From assembly GCA_015680685.1 (NCBI GenBank), contig MNCI01029297.1:629576-693575 (forward strand): a stretch of 64,000 bases of DNA, read 5' to 3'. Position numbers and translations under genes: made by a program. The notes below the pieces were generated by a model. That model searched no databases, had not been told where the DNA came from, and saw only the letters and a list, made by a program, of their open reading frames with translations. Of this stretch, positions 34,583 through 45,403 are shown piece by piece (the first letter of the stretch is position 1; each line of letters starts with the position of its first letter). This stretch comes from Gnetum montanum. Taxonomy: Eukaryota; Streptophyta; Gnetopsida; Gnetales; Gnetaceae.

Positions 34583-34756
34583 CAAACTTCTCAAAAATAA
34601 CTTCCCTTCACTACTAACAGCCAGCCACCACCTTAGTCCTAAAATTTCATCACTATTTTCACCACTGGCTGAACTGACTGGCAGAAGGCATTTGCTCCAA
34701 AACAATTCGTATGGAACAAACAATGTTCTTCCGAAGTCCAAATTACCAATGGATCT
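34583..34756 (-). other. GI: GIGANTEA 5'UTR part of the first coding exon
   Basis: Between a strong acceptor (TGTGTGTTGCAG ending at 34,757) and the inferred ATG at 34,582. The same frame is open throughout this segment, so an N-terminal extension cannot be excluded from sequence alone, but known GI proteins start only a few residues before W-I-D-G-L. Confidence 0.6.
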
Positions 34757-34908
34757 CTGCAACACACAAGCTTGCACATGTTGCCGACACTTTATTGTTA
34801 TAAACAAAATACAGAGAATTTCCTATCAATAATCATTTGCAGCAATAGTAAAATACCAATGTTCCTATTAACATGCTAAGAGAATGCTGAATTTAACGAG
34901 AATCCTAC

Positions 34909-34960
34909 CGGTTCTTCCTTAAGATCACCAATCCTGTAACAGTGCCGACTCAGTAAACCA
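34909..34960 (-). other. GI: Probable GIGANTEA 5'UTR exon
   Basis: A 52-bp segment bordered on the minus strand by a pyrimidine-rich acceptor (TTTTTCTGTGCAG) and a donor (GTAGGATT). Spliced 5'UTR exons are known for GI genes of other plants. No coding claim is made. Confidence 0.5.
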
Positions 34961-35297
34961 CTGCACAGAAAAACAAACCAATAATCGATGACATAGGAAA
35001 TGATTTTCTTTGACAAACTCGGCCTTAAGATCACTTCAAGACGGACATGTAAGTTGGCAACTAATAAATGCCGTAAATAACAAACACATCTTTAGTTCCC
35101 AACTAAATGTGTACCACGGAAATAAGGCGTAAGGAAATATCTCTATGCATCATTCTTTATTTCTACTCGATTGAATTTCAAACATAATTGTTGAATACCT
35201 GTGTTCAGTAACATTTTTGTTTCGTAATATATGTTCAGTTGAAACAATCAACAGGCACATAATCCCTTTCATACTTTGACAGAAATATCGCACATAC

Positions 35298-35460
35298 CTC
35301 AAATTTGAAATTTTGAACGCTTTCTTTTCCCCCAAATGGAATGAACTCCTAACCAGGCAGCTTAGCAGAATAATAGAGCGAGGAAGATCAATATTTCCAT
35401 GGAACTAAGGGTTTAAAGGTGAAGCGCTTCCTTGTTTATGCATCTCTGCTGTCTAGTTCA
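35298..35460 (-). other. GI: Probable first (5'UTR) exon of GIGANTEA
   Basis: The minus strand ends in ...TTTGAG followed by donor GTATGTGCG at 35,297. The upstream limit (transcription start) is a guess; no clear TATA box was identified. Confidence 0.4.
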
Positions 35461-36004
35461 GTGTTTTCGTTTATGAGCAACTCTGTGTCCGACGTGGCCT
35501 TGTGGGCTGACATGGCTCTGATATTTTCAAGATGCATCGGCTATGGATGAACATGAATGCATTGGGCATGGCCAATGCCATGGCATCCATCCGATGATAC
35601 ATGCATGCATGCTGGCTGAATGCAAGTGCACGCCAATTTATAAGGTTTCGAAAAAGCCATTTGTAATGCACTTCACCACTCTAATGGAAGCAGCGACTTT
35701 TTCAAATTTTGGCGGAGCATAAAACGCATTCTTTTGGTCGTCTTGTACAGGTTTCCAACTTAGGCGGTGATCAACAGAGTTTTTCGTCCACAGCCAAGGT
35801 GATCTTACGCTTCCAATCATTTTTTTGGTTCATAGGAAAATTTTATTGATTTAAAAGAAACTTTACTTTACATTGTTAAGGAAATAATCATTGAGAAAAC
35901 TTCATGATAGGCATGCTTTTTTTCATGAGCCAAAAGAAATTACTAAATATATTGCTCTTCATTTTCAAAGAATCTATTCTTCCAAAGGTTTTGATAAGGA
36001 TGCC
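35461..36004 (-). promoter_or_regulatory. GI: Presumed GIGANTEA promoter region
   Basis: Upstream of the first inferred exon. It contains AAAATATCA at 35,519-35,527 (minus strand), one base from the evening element AAAATATCT that drives clock control of GI in Arabidopsis, and GCCACGTCGG near 35,490 (minus strand), with an ACGT core like a G/C-box hybrid. A second near-match, GAAATATCT, lies at 35,134-35,142 in the 5'UTR intron. No TATA box was located; promoter identity rests on position. Confidence 0.35.
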
Positions 36005-36478
36005 TCCTTGGTAATTACTTCCGTCTTACCACCATACTAACATTTCATTGTTATACCTCAAGTATGAGTGTTGTGTATCATTCTTGTCTCTTTTGCAATT
36101 CACTTTTAGTAGCTTTTTCCATTTTTTGTAGTTTCTTTGCTCTTTCCACATTTTGTCTCTTTTGCAATTCACTTTTATTAGCTTTTTCCATTTTTTGTAG
36201 TTTCAGCTCTTTCCACATTTTGTTCGATTTTTGCCAACTCACTTTAGTGATTGCACGCAATCTACATAAATTTTTTAACTCCTAAAATTTTTGAATTGAA
36301 CCCGTGACCTAGAGCATTCAAATCAAGAGTCTTACCACTAGGCTAACACCTCATTGTTAGAATTACTAAAAGTAGATCGAAGACATATGGCCAACATGAT
36401 ACTTAAGACTTACTATAAGTACACCCAAGATATATGGCCAGCATGATACTTTAGAATTAGATAGGAATATAATGATGC

Positions 36479-36514
<36 letters not shown>

Positions 36515-37095
36515 TGTGTGTGTGTGTGTGTGTGGAAAGAGCTTTCAAATCAAGAGTCTTTCACTAGGCCAACACATCATTATTATTTATGTCTCAAGTA
36601 TGGAAATGCTAGAACTTAAAATAAGTAAAACATATGTACACTCCAAGATATATAATCCAATTAGAACTTTATATAACTCAATATTGCCCACCGGAATCAA
36701 ACCCATGACCTAAAGCTTCCAAATCAAGTGTCTTACCACTAGGTTAACACCTCATTATTTATGCCTCAAGTATGGGAGTGTTGGAACCCAAAATAAGTGA
36801 AACATAGGTATACCCTAAGATTTATAGAAGTTTATACTTCAAATATGATTCAAATAGACAACCTCTTATCTAATAAGACAATGAGCTAATTACTTGAGCC
36901 ACCTATCACTAGCATCATGTTAGCTATATGAAGAGGGGTGTTAGAACTTGAAATAATTGTAATATAGATACACCCCAAGATATATTATCTAGTTAGAAAT
37001 TTATAACTTAGTAGTATCCACTAAAGTTAAACCCATGACTTGGAACTTTTAAATCAAGAGTCTTACCACTAGGCTAACATCTCATTATTACATCT
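36005..37095 (-). repeat. Cluster of tRNA-derived SINE heads
   Basis: Read on the minus strand, at least four units contain a tRNA-type pol III A box and B box. A boxes: TTAGCCTAGTGG at 36,335-36,346 and 37,066-37,077, TTAACCTAGTGG at 36,736-36,747, TTGGCCTAGTGA at 36,561-36,572; a degenerate fifth is near 36,029-36,040. B boxes: GGGTTCAATTC at 36,293-36,303, GGGTTTGATTCC at 36,693-36,704, weaker at 37,021-37,034. Units share the phrase AAGACTCTTGATTTGA and an AT-rich body. Unit spacing (about 175-330 bp) suggests tandem or multimeric insertion. Confidence 0.7.
36482..36534. repeat. (GA)n(GT)n microsatellite
   Basis: A perfect compound simple repeat, about 30 bp of GA followed by about 22 bp of GT, inside the SINE cluster. 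Confidence 0.98.
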
Positions 37096-37129
37096 CTATG
37101 AAATACAAAAATGAAACCCCTTGGTAAAT

Positions 37130-38319
37130 CAAGTTGGATTGATTGATGGTTGTGTGCTATATATTGTGTTCATAATTTTGCCTATTGCTTAGATAAGCAA
37201 TATGCCAAGAGACAAAGGGAGATTGAGAAAAAAATCTATGATGAAATTCAACAAATCAACATTGCAATACAAAATGATCCATTTGATATTATTCTTTAAC
37301 AATGACTTGCTTATGTTTACTTAGTCAAGCAAAAATGGGATATGCATAATGTTAAGAGTACTTTCATCAAGAGTCATCTTAACTAGTTGAAAGTAGAGGG
37401 AGAACCATGTAAGAAATTTTTAAAATTTTTAAAAGGTAAAGGTAGTTTACCTATGTTTGACTTCATAGAAATTGATGATCAAATTAGTTCTAATCCTATT
37501 ATTATCAAAGATTTTCTTAAAAGATATTTTTAATGTATATTTGTTTCAAAGGCTTTAGATCATGCACATTTGCTCTCTAATTATGATCATTTACCTAATA
37601 TTGTTCATAGTAGTCACAACCATTTTTTTAACAAGATATCTCTCTTACTAAAATTAAAGATGTAGTATTTAGCTTGGTCAATGATAAAGCTCTAGGTTTT
37701 GGTGGAATTGTCATTGAATTTTAAAAAAATCATTAGGATGCTATTAGTATGTACTTTTATTATGTTTTTGTAGAAGCCATTGAACAATGTTTTCTTGATA
37801 AAGAGTTGAATATAAGACTCATCAGCCTTATTCCTAAGAAAGGTGATCTGTCCCTCATTAGTAATTGATGTCCTATTCCTCTTCTAAATTTGATTTCTAA
37901 GATTTTGGCTAAATGTTTTGCTAAAAGTTTAAAACCAATTATTTCTCAATTAATTACTCTAGTATAAACTAGCTTTATCAAAGATAAATATATTTTAGAC
38001 AATGTTGTTGTAGCTTGGGAGGGTATGTCATGGGTTGAGGATTCCAATTAAGACACTACTTCTTTGAAGCTTGATTTATGCTAAAGAATATGATAGAATT
38101 GAATGATAGTTTATTATTGCTTGTCTTTGTAAATATGGGTTTTAAAGAAAATTTTATTAGGATGGTGAAGACTCTTTGTATAGATGCTAATGTATTTGTG
38201 GCTACAAGTTTTGACATTACTAATAGGTTTAAGCTTGAATACTCAGTTAGTCAAGGTTACCCTCTTACTTCTTACCTCTTCATCCTAGCTACAGATTTTT
38301 TATGTCATGTTATGCATAA
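37130..38319 (+). pseudogene. Second L1-type LINE, 5' part (linker and RT palm)
   Basis: Plus-strand frames read a linker, then RT motifs: NIRLISLIPKKGDLSLISN (about 37,810-37,868), a segment with NLISKILAKCFAKSLKPIIS, SFIKDKYILDN (about 37,975-38,000), SLKLDL, then VSQGYPLTSYLFILATDFLC (38,250-38,310). This is L1-type RT but not the family with the J-like extension. It stops at the CATAA duplication (38,315-38,319) and resumes at 49,607. Confidence 0.8.
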
Positions 38320-39911
38320 CGTAACACCCCACCCTAGCAAGGACAGGGTGATGTCTATGATCAAGTAATCTTAGCATGGAAGCATGATAACTAAAACCAA
38401 TAATGTGCAGAATACATGATATCTAGGAAGGTCAAATGGTATAGAAATTTCCTACCACACCAAAAACTAAACATACATATCACTTTATAAAAATGCATGT
38501 CTCTACATAAATCAAACTATGCACTACTCTGCTAAAATACAAAAAAAAAATCTCATCATCATATATAGAAGAGTACAGAGAGTTTCATACAAGGATATCT
38601 AGTCCACACTACTGTACATGAAAATATACATTAAACAAACACTGAAGGATTTTTCCCTTCTCTACTCTCTCTCTCTATGCTCGTCTAGGCTCCTGTGCCT
38701 TTCACCTATAATTAAATAAAGTCAATACACAATTGAGTGGGAAGCCTTTACATTTTCCTTACTAGATGGTTGACAAGTGTTGCACCAGAGGAGAGAAGTG
38801 GGATACAAGGCAACCTACAACCACTATTAGTCTTATGCATGCTTAAAACAACACACACCATATCATCCATAAAGCTAACATACTATCATACAATTACAGA
38901 CAAAGCCATCGTCCAACATCATCTCTCATGCCCATGTTATCATACCCATGATATACCATAAATAGTCCATGATCCATGCAATCATACTCCAAATAGAACA
39001 CCTATTCTTAATGATATGACTCACAAACCAATACTATCACATACAGCCAATGTGGTTGATAGCATATCTATGCTCAATTTCGCATGTGAAATGTTGCCAT
39101 GAGTACTCATAACAGCCATTGCTTATAGGTCTTTTATTTATCCAACTGGTGCTAGGGTTCATCAACTTGTGACCCGCAACCACGAGCCTTCTAGATGACT
39201 GGCGATAGGGATGAACACACCTATGCCACGGACCAGCCATAGGGATGAACACACCTACGCTCTCCCACTCTCAGGATGAGGCCTGAGATAGGAGCCTCAC
39301 CAATGCATCATAGTGGGGGTCGATCCACACTACCTCCTGGGTGCCTCATCACCAACCTGTCCACACCCTCATGTTAACACCACCCACCAATGACCATCAC
39401 ATGTGTTGTTGCAAAAACATATACATAGTCTGACTAGCTTAAGCCAACATAGGTCATAAGCACAACATACCTAAACAACATAACAACACATACCACCCCT
39501 AACAATTACTATCATTTTAGGAAAAAAATACCATAATGCAACAAAATAACATGAAGACCTCGATACGACAAAATAATATCATGTTTCTCAAAAGACATGT
39601 ACTTCCATACAAATGACCACTAGAATAACCTTCAAAATGATCTATGCCCAAAGAGAAAACTAATCCCATGATTAGAAAGTATTTCCCAAAACAATCCCAA
39701 CAATACTAATTTTACCTAAATCAGACTCCTGGAAGCAAAGTTATGCATGTTTAAAGTTTGATTAATAAAATAATATTTAAATAATATTAAATGCCATGAA
39801 AAAGGATTGGAATGCCCAAAAGTGCTCGCACCCCAATAGGCCCCACAAATTGCATATTGCAATCATACAAGGCTCATCAACATCACATATCATATTCGAC
39901 AAGTTCCCATC

Positions 39912-40928
39912 TGATGAGTGGCGAGGTACCCCTACACTCAACCATACGAAACGAGCATCGCACGCACGATTCAGTCGAACTCCGCAGATGGACTAGTTGT
40001 GGCACCTAGATAGTTAGCCTTAGGTCGCAGTTCGCTATCTTCCCACCTAGACTAGTATTGCATATGTCACGTATGGTTTAGTCTAGATGAGGTGTATGAT
40101 ATGTTCCTAATCTAACGCTACTCTTGAAGGTAGTGAAAAATAATATTAACTAAGCTAACTAGGAGGAAAAGGGTAAGAAATTCTAATCTAGCCTAAGTGC
40201 GATGAGCAACCAATTCCTTGATCAATCGTACACATCTTGGACCTCGTGCATGACTACCACTGGGAATACCAAGCGTAGGTCCTAGGTACGCCACTGGGAT
40301 TACCAAGCGTAGATCCCAAATACGCCACTGGGTTACCAAGCGTAGATCCTAGCTACACCACAGGGCTACCAAGCAGTCACACTTAAATGCTCGTAATCAA
40401 GTCGTACTCGTTTCGCTTCTAGGAGTTTAAGGGTGAGAGACTAATCACAATGAGCAACCGATTCCTTGACTAGCCATACACATCCGTAGATGCTCGTAAT
40501 CAAGTCGTACTCACACCGCGCTATGAAAGCAATAAGTAACATTAAATAAATAACAAATAAATAAACTAAGTGAATGCTGTAATGATGAAGTAATCTCGAT
40601 CTTTATTGCTGGTCATGTGCATGTCCAAGTATGGCACACTCGAATAAAGACACCGTACAATTACATTCACCACACTGCGGGTAGACACGGAAAAAAATCT
40701 AACTCTGGAGGGATCAAACTGCCAGAGCTTCGCTACTCTAAAACTGGGATGTCAAATGAGGGAGAGCCACCTCTTATTTATAGATATGGCGGCGGACTGC
40801 GATATCGTGTACGCAATATCATAGGGAAGATGCGATATCGCGTACGTGATATCGAGGGGGATGAGATATCGCGGCGGACACGATATCGTGTACACGATAT
40901 CGCGGCCTATGCAAATCGTGTTTCATCA
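39912..40928 (-). repeat. 3' LTR of element 1
   Basis: 1,017 bp, TGATGAG...CATCA. In minus orientation it opens with U3, which holds seven GATATC-centred palindromes (40,799-40,903) and then a TATA box TATAAATA at 40,775-40,782. The minus-strand purine tract just outside (GGGGGTA at 40,929-40,935) is the polypurine tract. It is longer than the 5' LTR of the same element mainly because of the palindrome expansion. Confidence 0.9.
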
Positions 40929-41099
40929 TACCCCCACAACTAAATAAAAACTTGTCCTCGAGTTCCAAGGAGAACAAGCTTTAGTGATTACACAGTGGAT
41001 AGGTATGGGATTATTAACTGGAAAAAGAAATGGACTAGTGCCGTAGTGTGGAAAGACACAACATAGAGAAAAAATACTACAACTACAAAAATGTGGAAC

Positions 41100-43703
41100 T
41101 CATGTAGTTCCTGGTGGCGGTGGCTCCTCCATGGGTGCTTTCCCTTTGTTACGTGCTCTAAGCTTTGAAGGTTGACGATGCTGAAGAATAGCCTGGAGCT
41201 TCTCCTCTTCGGTTCGGGGGTCTTGTGCTGTCCATGCTGATGCTCCGATGTTTGATGGAGTCGGCACTTCCCATGGACAGGGTAGTTGCGGAAACATCTG
41301 ATTAGCCTTGACATACCATGCTGCGAACACCCGTCGTTCCTCTTCATAGGCTCTAGCTTTGTCTTTGTATTCGTGAAGCTCTATTAGCCGTCGAGCCAAG
41401 TCGATTGCCACATCTTTCTATCCTTGGTAGCTTTCTTTTACCACCGCGAATTCATAATTTGTGACATCTAGTTTTTCAGCCAACTTCTTTCGTTCGGCAA
41501 ATTCTGCTTCATATTTGATGTGGGTGGAAGCTACCTGCTACTCGAGCTCTGACCTCAAGAGCCCTGCTGTTAACATGGCCAGGTTGGCATATCGAAGGTT
41601 TGCCAACTCCATGTATTCAGTCAAGTCTTGGATCTGCAGGTCCCGATTCTTAATTTCCGCTTGGTGGGCATAGGCATAAGTGTCCAATATGGCCCCCCCA
41701 ATCAGTGTGCTGGGCAATAATGTTGTTGATTTGAGCCTTGGCCATATGGATCTCCTTCTCCAGGATTTGTTTGTACATCCCCACCTGATTACGGAAATGC
41801 TCCTTCAGCTTCTCATGTCGTTTAGCCTCATTCTGCCACGCGCTAATCTCGATGGCTGATTTTTTGCGAATAGCGCATACCTCCTCCATTGAGAGGGTTT
41901 GATTTTCTCTGGCTAAATGGCTTTCATCTCGGTTGACCCGAATGAATTGTTCTCGCAATTGATGAAAGTGTTCATCGAGAACATTCTTTTGTTTCTTCAC
42001 AGAAGTCAACCGAAGATTATCTGCAACCAACTGCTTATTCTCTTCTTGTAAGGCCCTAAGTGCCTTAAGATGCACATGAGTTTGCGCTTGAGCTACGAAG
42101 GCATCCCAAGTGGCCGTCTCCTTTTCTTCTGCCGCCTTCTTATTTTCTGCAATTAGTTTTGTTAGTTGCTCGATTCTAAAATTATCTAGCTGGTCTGCGG
42201 GAACAAATTGCAAAGGATCCCGTTGTGCTGCTTGTAAGGCTATGAGCTGCTCTTGTAGTTTCTGCACTTCAGCTTCAGCATGCTTTGCCCTTACTTCGGA
42301 TAGGACCAGCTTCCCCTTTGTGGAAATGAGGTCTGATTGAATTGCTGTTACATCCTGGGGGATGTCAAACAGGGACATCACAACTTGTTCTGTTTGAAGC
42401 AATCTGTCCAATGCATCCTCATGTTCTGCAGGAGTCATTGAGGTTCCGGCAATAGTTTGAGCATCCGGTGCTCCTGAAAGATCTGTCGATGGTACAACAG
42501 GCACGTTAAAGGACTCTTTGACGTGGTCAGCGACCACTTCAGCAGCTCCCACGGCATCCTGGTGTTGCATGACCACCACAGTGGCCCCTTCACCAATCTC
42601 TAACTACACTTGAAAAGATGCCGCATGTCCAGAGATCTGTTGTGACCATCTGCTTTTCTCTCACCCTGTTTGCATTGATAACTCACCCCGTGTGCGATCT
42701 ACTAAAATAGTGCACTGGTCGACATCATCGATGATGTGGAAGAGGTTTGCATCATCACGACTTCCCCAACTAACCGTCTCAGCGATGGCCCTAAGATGGC
42801 TCATCAACGGTCTGTAGTCTTGCGGTGGTGGCTGATCCTAGCCTATGCTGGGCCCTGCTTCTTATTGTTGGCTGGGACCTATGGCTGGAGGCTGACTGGG
42901 TCCTGCAAGTTGAGTTGCAATTGATCCAGTCATCTGCTCTTCTTCTTCTTCATCTGGTCCCAGCTCTTCGCCAGTGCTCTTTCTTGGAGCTAGCGTCTTT
43001 AATAATTTAGCATAAGAAGCATTTTGGGCCTTTCGGAGGACATCATTTGTGTATCCCCGAATACCAACCCGTCGGAGGACATCATTTTGAAATAAACCTG
43101 CTCTTCCGTCGTCAGCTCACCAAAAGCTTTATCTCTGCCATAAGCCTTCTCTAACCAATCCTTTTGCACATCAGGGTCTGATCGGGTAGATAACCGAGCA
43201 ACATGAGGGCCTAAATTTGGAAGGTTTAACACTTCCAAAATTGCCTGTGCAGAAAAATCTACTATCACACCACAAATATTAACTATGGTGCCTTGTTTTT
43301 TATTGTGCCAGAACAGGTATGTTTCGCCTAAGTACCAGGCACCGCACTCAGAGAGGACAGGCCATAAGGGAGACCCTTTAAGGTGATCCTTAACAGCCTC
43401 AGGAGCAAACTCTGCAAAAGGTTCGAAGTTAAGCTCCACAATCACTGAAGCAATTGTGGACTTCATATGAATAGCCTGAACACATTTCGGGGGCAACGTG
43501 AGTTGTTGTCTTGGTTCAAGCGCAGCAGCAACTCCTCCTTCTGCCTATCCGGATCATCTAGTAGGAGGTTCTTCTTGATGGATACTGAATGAGTGCACCT
43601 CCTGTTCAGTATGTTGTCTGGCAGGACCTTGCCTTCTACCTCTCCTAGGTTGTTTTGCTCCACCTTCGGCAGGACCCTCCTGCTGTGAACGTTTCAGGGC
43701 CAT
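41100..43703 (-). pseudogene. 3' ORF of element 1: plant-transposon-protein-like domain plus coiled coil
   Basis: Begins with ATG at 43,703, directly after TGATTGCAG, and a basic start (MALKRSQQEGPAEGG, then QPRRGRRQGP). The first half (43,496-42,999) has FAEFAPEAVKDHLKGSPLWP, GVIVDFSAQAILEVLNLPNL and DKAFGELTTEEQVYFK, the layout of the Athila-type 'putative plant transposon protein' domain. The second half (42,579-41,650 and 41,411-41,100) is a long coiled coil (AEVQKLQEQLIALQAAQRDP and similar heptads) ending KGKAPMEEPPPPGTT. It occupies the envelope-like position, but no signal peptide or membrane segment is visible. Stops at about 43,566 and frameshifts near 43,020 and 41,650-41,411. Confidence 0.75.
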
Positions 43704-43891
43704 CTGCAATCACACGGGCCAAACGTTAGTAAGGTTGTTTTCAATTTCAAGTTATACCTTACTACATGCCTTTAATTGAAGATCTTATGTTATCGTGTGA
43801 TTGTGCCTGAAAATTATAATAATGGGTCCTATGACTTAGGTGGATTTTCATTTTAATTTCCCAGTATACTTAAGGTCATATGATTTTTGGC

Positions 43892-44296
43892 NNNNNNNNN
43901 NNNNNNNNNNNNNNNNNNNNNNNNNNNNNNNNNNNNNNNNNNNNNNNNNNNNNNNNNNNNNNNNNNNNNNNNNNNNNNNNNNNNNNNNNNNNNNNNNNNN
44001 NNNNNNNNNNNNNNNNNNNNNNNNNNNNNNNNNNNNNNNNNNNNNNNNNNNNNNNNNNNNNNNNNNNNNNNNNNNNNNNNNNNNNNNNNNNNNNNNNNNN
44101 NNNNNNNNNNNNNNNNNNNNNNNNNNNNNNNNNNNNNNNNNNNNNNNNNNNNNNNNNNNNNNNNNNNNNNNNNNNNNNNNNNNNNNNNNNNNNNNNNNNN
44201 NNNNNNNNNNNNNNNNNNNNNNNNNNNNNNNNNNNNNNNNNNNNNNNNNNNNNNNNNNNNNNNNNNNNNNNNNNNNNNNNNNNNNNNNNNNNNNNN
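43892..44296. other. Assembly gap (405 N)
   Basis: It falls where, by comparison with the 54-63 kb copy, the internal palindrome and TATA module should lie. Confidence 0.99.
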
Positions 44297-45403
44297 TTGA
44301 GGAAGATTACAACAAAATTACACAAGTGGGTCCTCCCCAAAGCAGGTTTCAACCTATTATGCCCTTGTGTAATAACACTTAAAGTGTCCGTGGGCACTAG
44401 AAAGGTTATATGTAATCCGCACTAACTCCACAAAATACACGCATGTAAATATTACCGAAATGAGATGAAAATTCTATGTTACATGGGACACGAGCTACAA
44501 TTACACGAACAGTGAGATGAGACGAAGTGTAGAAAGGGATTGTAGAGATTGGGACATGAGGTATCTGACCCAGGGCACCATGAATCCTGCGTGAAAAGCA
44601 TGATTAAGGTGTCATTATCCCATCGTTCCAAGATCAGGACCAAGTCCATCCATCTAATCAGTGACATCGCATTGTTTCATCCCATGATGAGCAACTATGA
44701 GAGTACCAAAACAACAAGGTGTCCGATCACTTGGCGTTTAGTACAAGGGAGGAGTGATTTTTGTTTTATGGCACTTCCTTTTTTCTTTTCTCTTTCTCTT
44801 TTTTCTTTCTCTTTTTCACTTTACTAAATCCAGAGAAGCCGCCAACCTTCAAGCATGGGTGCATGTCTTTCCAGTGGGACCCCCTAGGACAGATTTTGAA
44901 TTTTGAGTGCCCTTTTGATTACTCTTACTGCCATGTTTCATTAGATCTACCAGGATCTTAGTACAATCATATTGCATGATAACTCCCACAAGCGTCACCA
45001 AAGAGAATCCACAAGTCCCGTTGATGTCACATCCTAATCATTCCCTCTTGGTCCGTCCTTCTTCATTCTGGGTACAATGAACACAAAATTAATTTTAAGT
45101 TTAGAAATTTCAGGAATATCACTGTACCCTCAAACAGAACCTCTTTATTTATAGAGTGGATGAGTGGGTGTAATGGGCTCACTGTTTCAAATAATTGATC
45201 ACTCATGACTTAATAACATAAAACACATCTCAACTAACGATCCACATGAGTGTTTTATTCATAGATGAGATTACTTACACAAACATGAAAATGCAAACAC
45301 ACAAAAAGATAAAAAGATAAAACAAAAAGTTGAAAAATGAAAAACTGGAAAACAAAAAGTTGAAAAATCAAAGAAAATAAAAAATATTTATTAATCCTGC
45401 TTG
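44297..45403 (-). other. Non-coding segment of element 1 with long polypurine tract
   Basis: Follows gag in element orientation. The minus strand of about 44,769-44,825 is almost pure purine (AAAGAAAAAGAGAAAG-type). The same tract recurs at 59,366-59,410 and 63,930-63,950. A block near 44,320-44,400 (plus-strand words CCTCCCCAAAGCAGG and AATAACACTTAAAGTGT) is conserved at 58,920-58,985 and 63,485-63,550. Confidence 0.6.

Larger units (their letters stand above)
14961..35460 (-). other. GI: GIGANTEA gene, 5' portion (three close exons plus distant first coding exon)
   Basis: Gene-level entry. The four coding exons are collinear with the N-terminus of GI (about 1,170 residues in Arabidopsis), of which only the first 119 codons fall in this window. 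Exon phases and GT-AG borders are intact and there is no stop, so the gene may be functional, but the remaining roughly 1,050 codons are not visible and a truncated pseudogene cannot be excluded. The two long introns (19.0 kb and more than 14.9 kb) consist almost entirely of transposon remnants. Confidence 0.88.

Noticed and set aside
36366-36548. Open frame of Thr/His then Leu/Ser repeats
   Set aside because: Translation of the GA/GT microsatellite.
40617-40943. 108-residue plus-strand frame in the LTR (and its counterpart at 48,219-48,404)
   Set aside because: Lies in LTR sequence, antisense to the element; its Arg/Tyr repeats simply translate the GATATC palindromes.
42110-43010. Plus-strand frames of 61-76 residues
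   Set aside because: Antisense shadows of the coiled-coil and transposon-protein-like 3' ORF of element 1.
43840-44425. Long open frames across the N gap
   Set aside because: Open only because N runs contain no stops.
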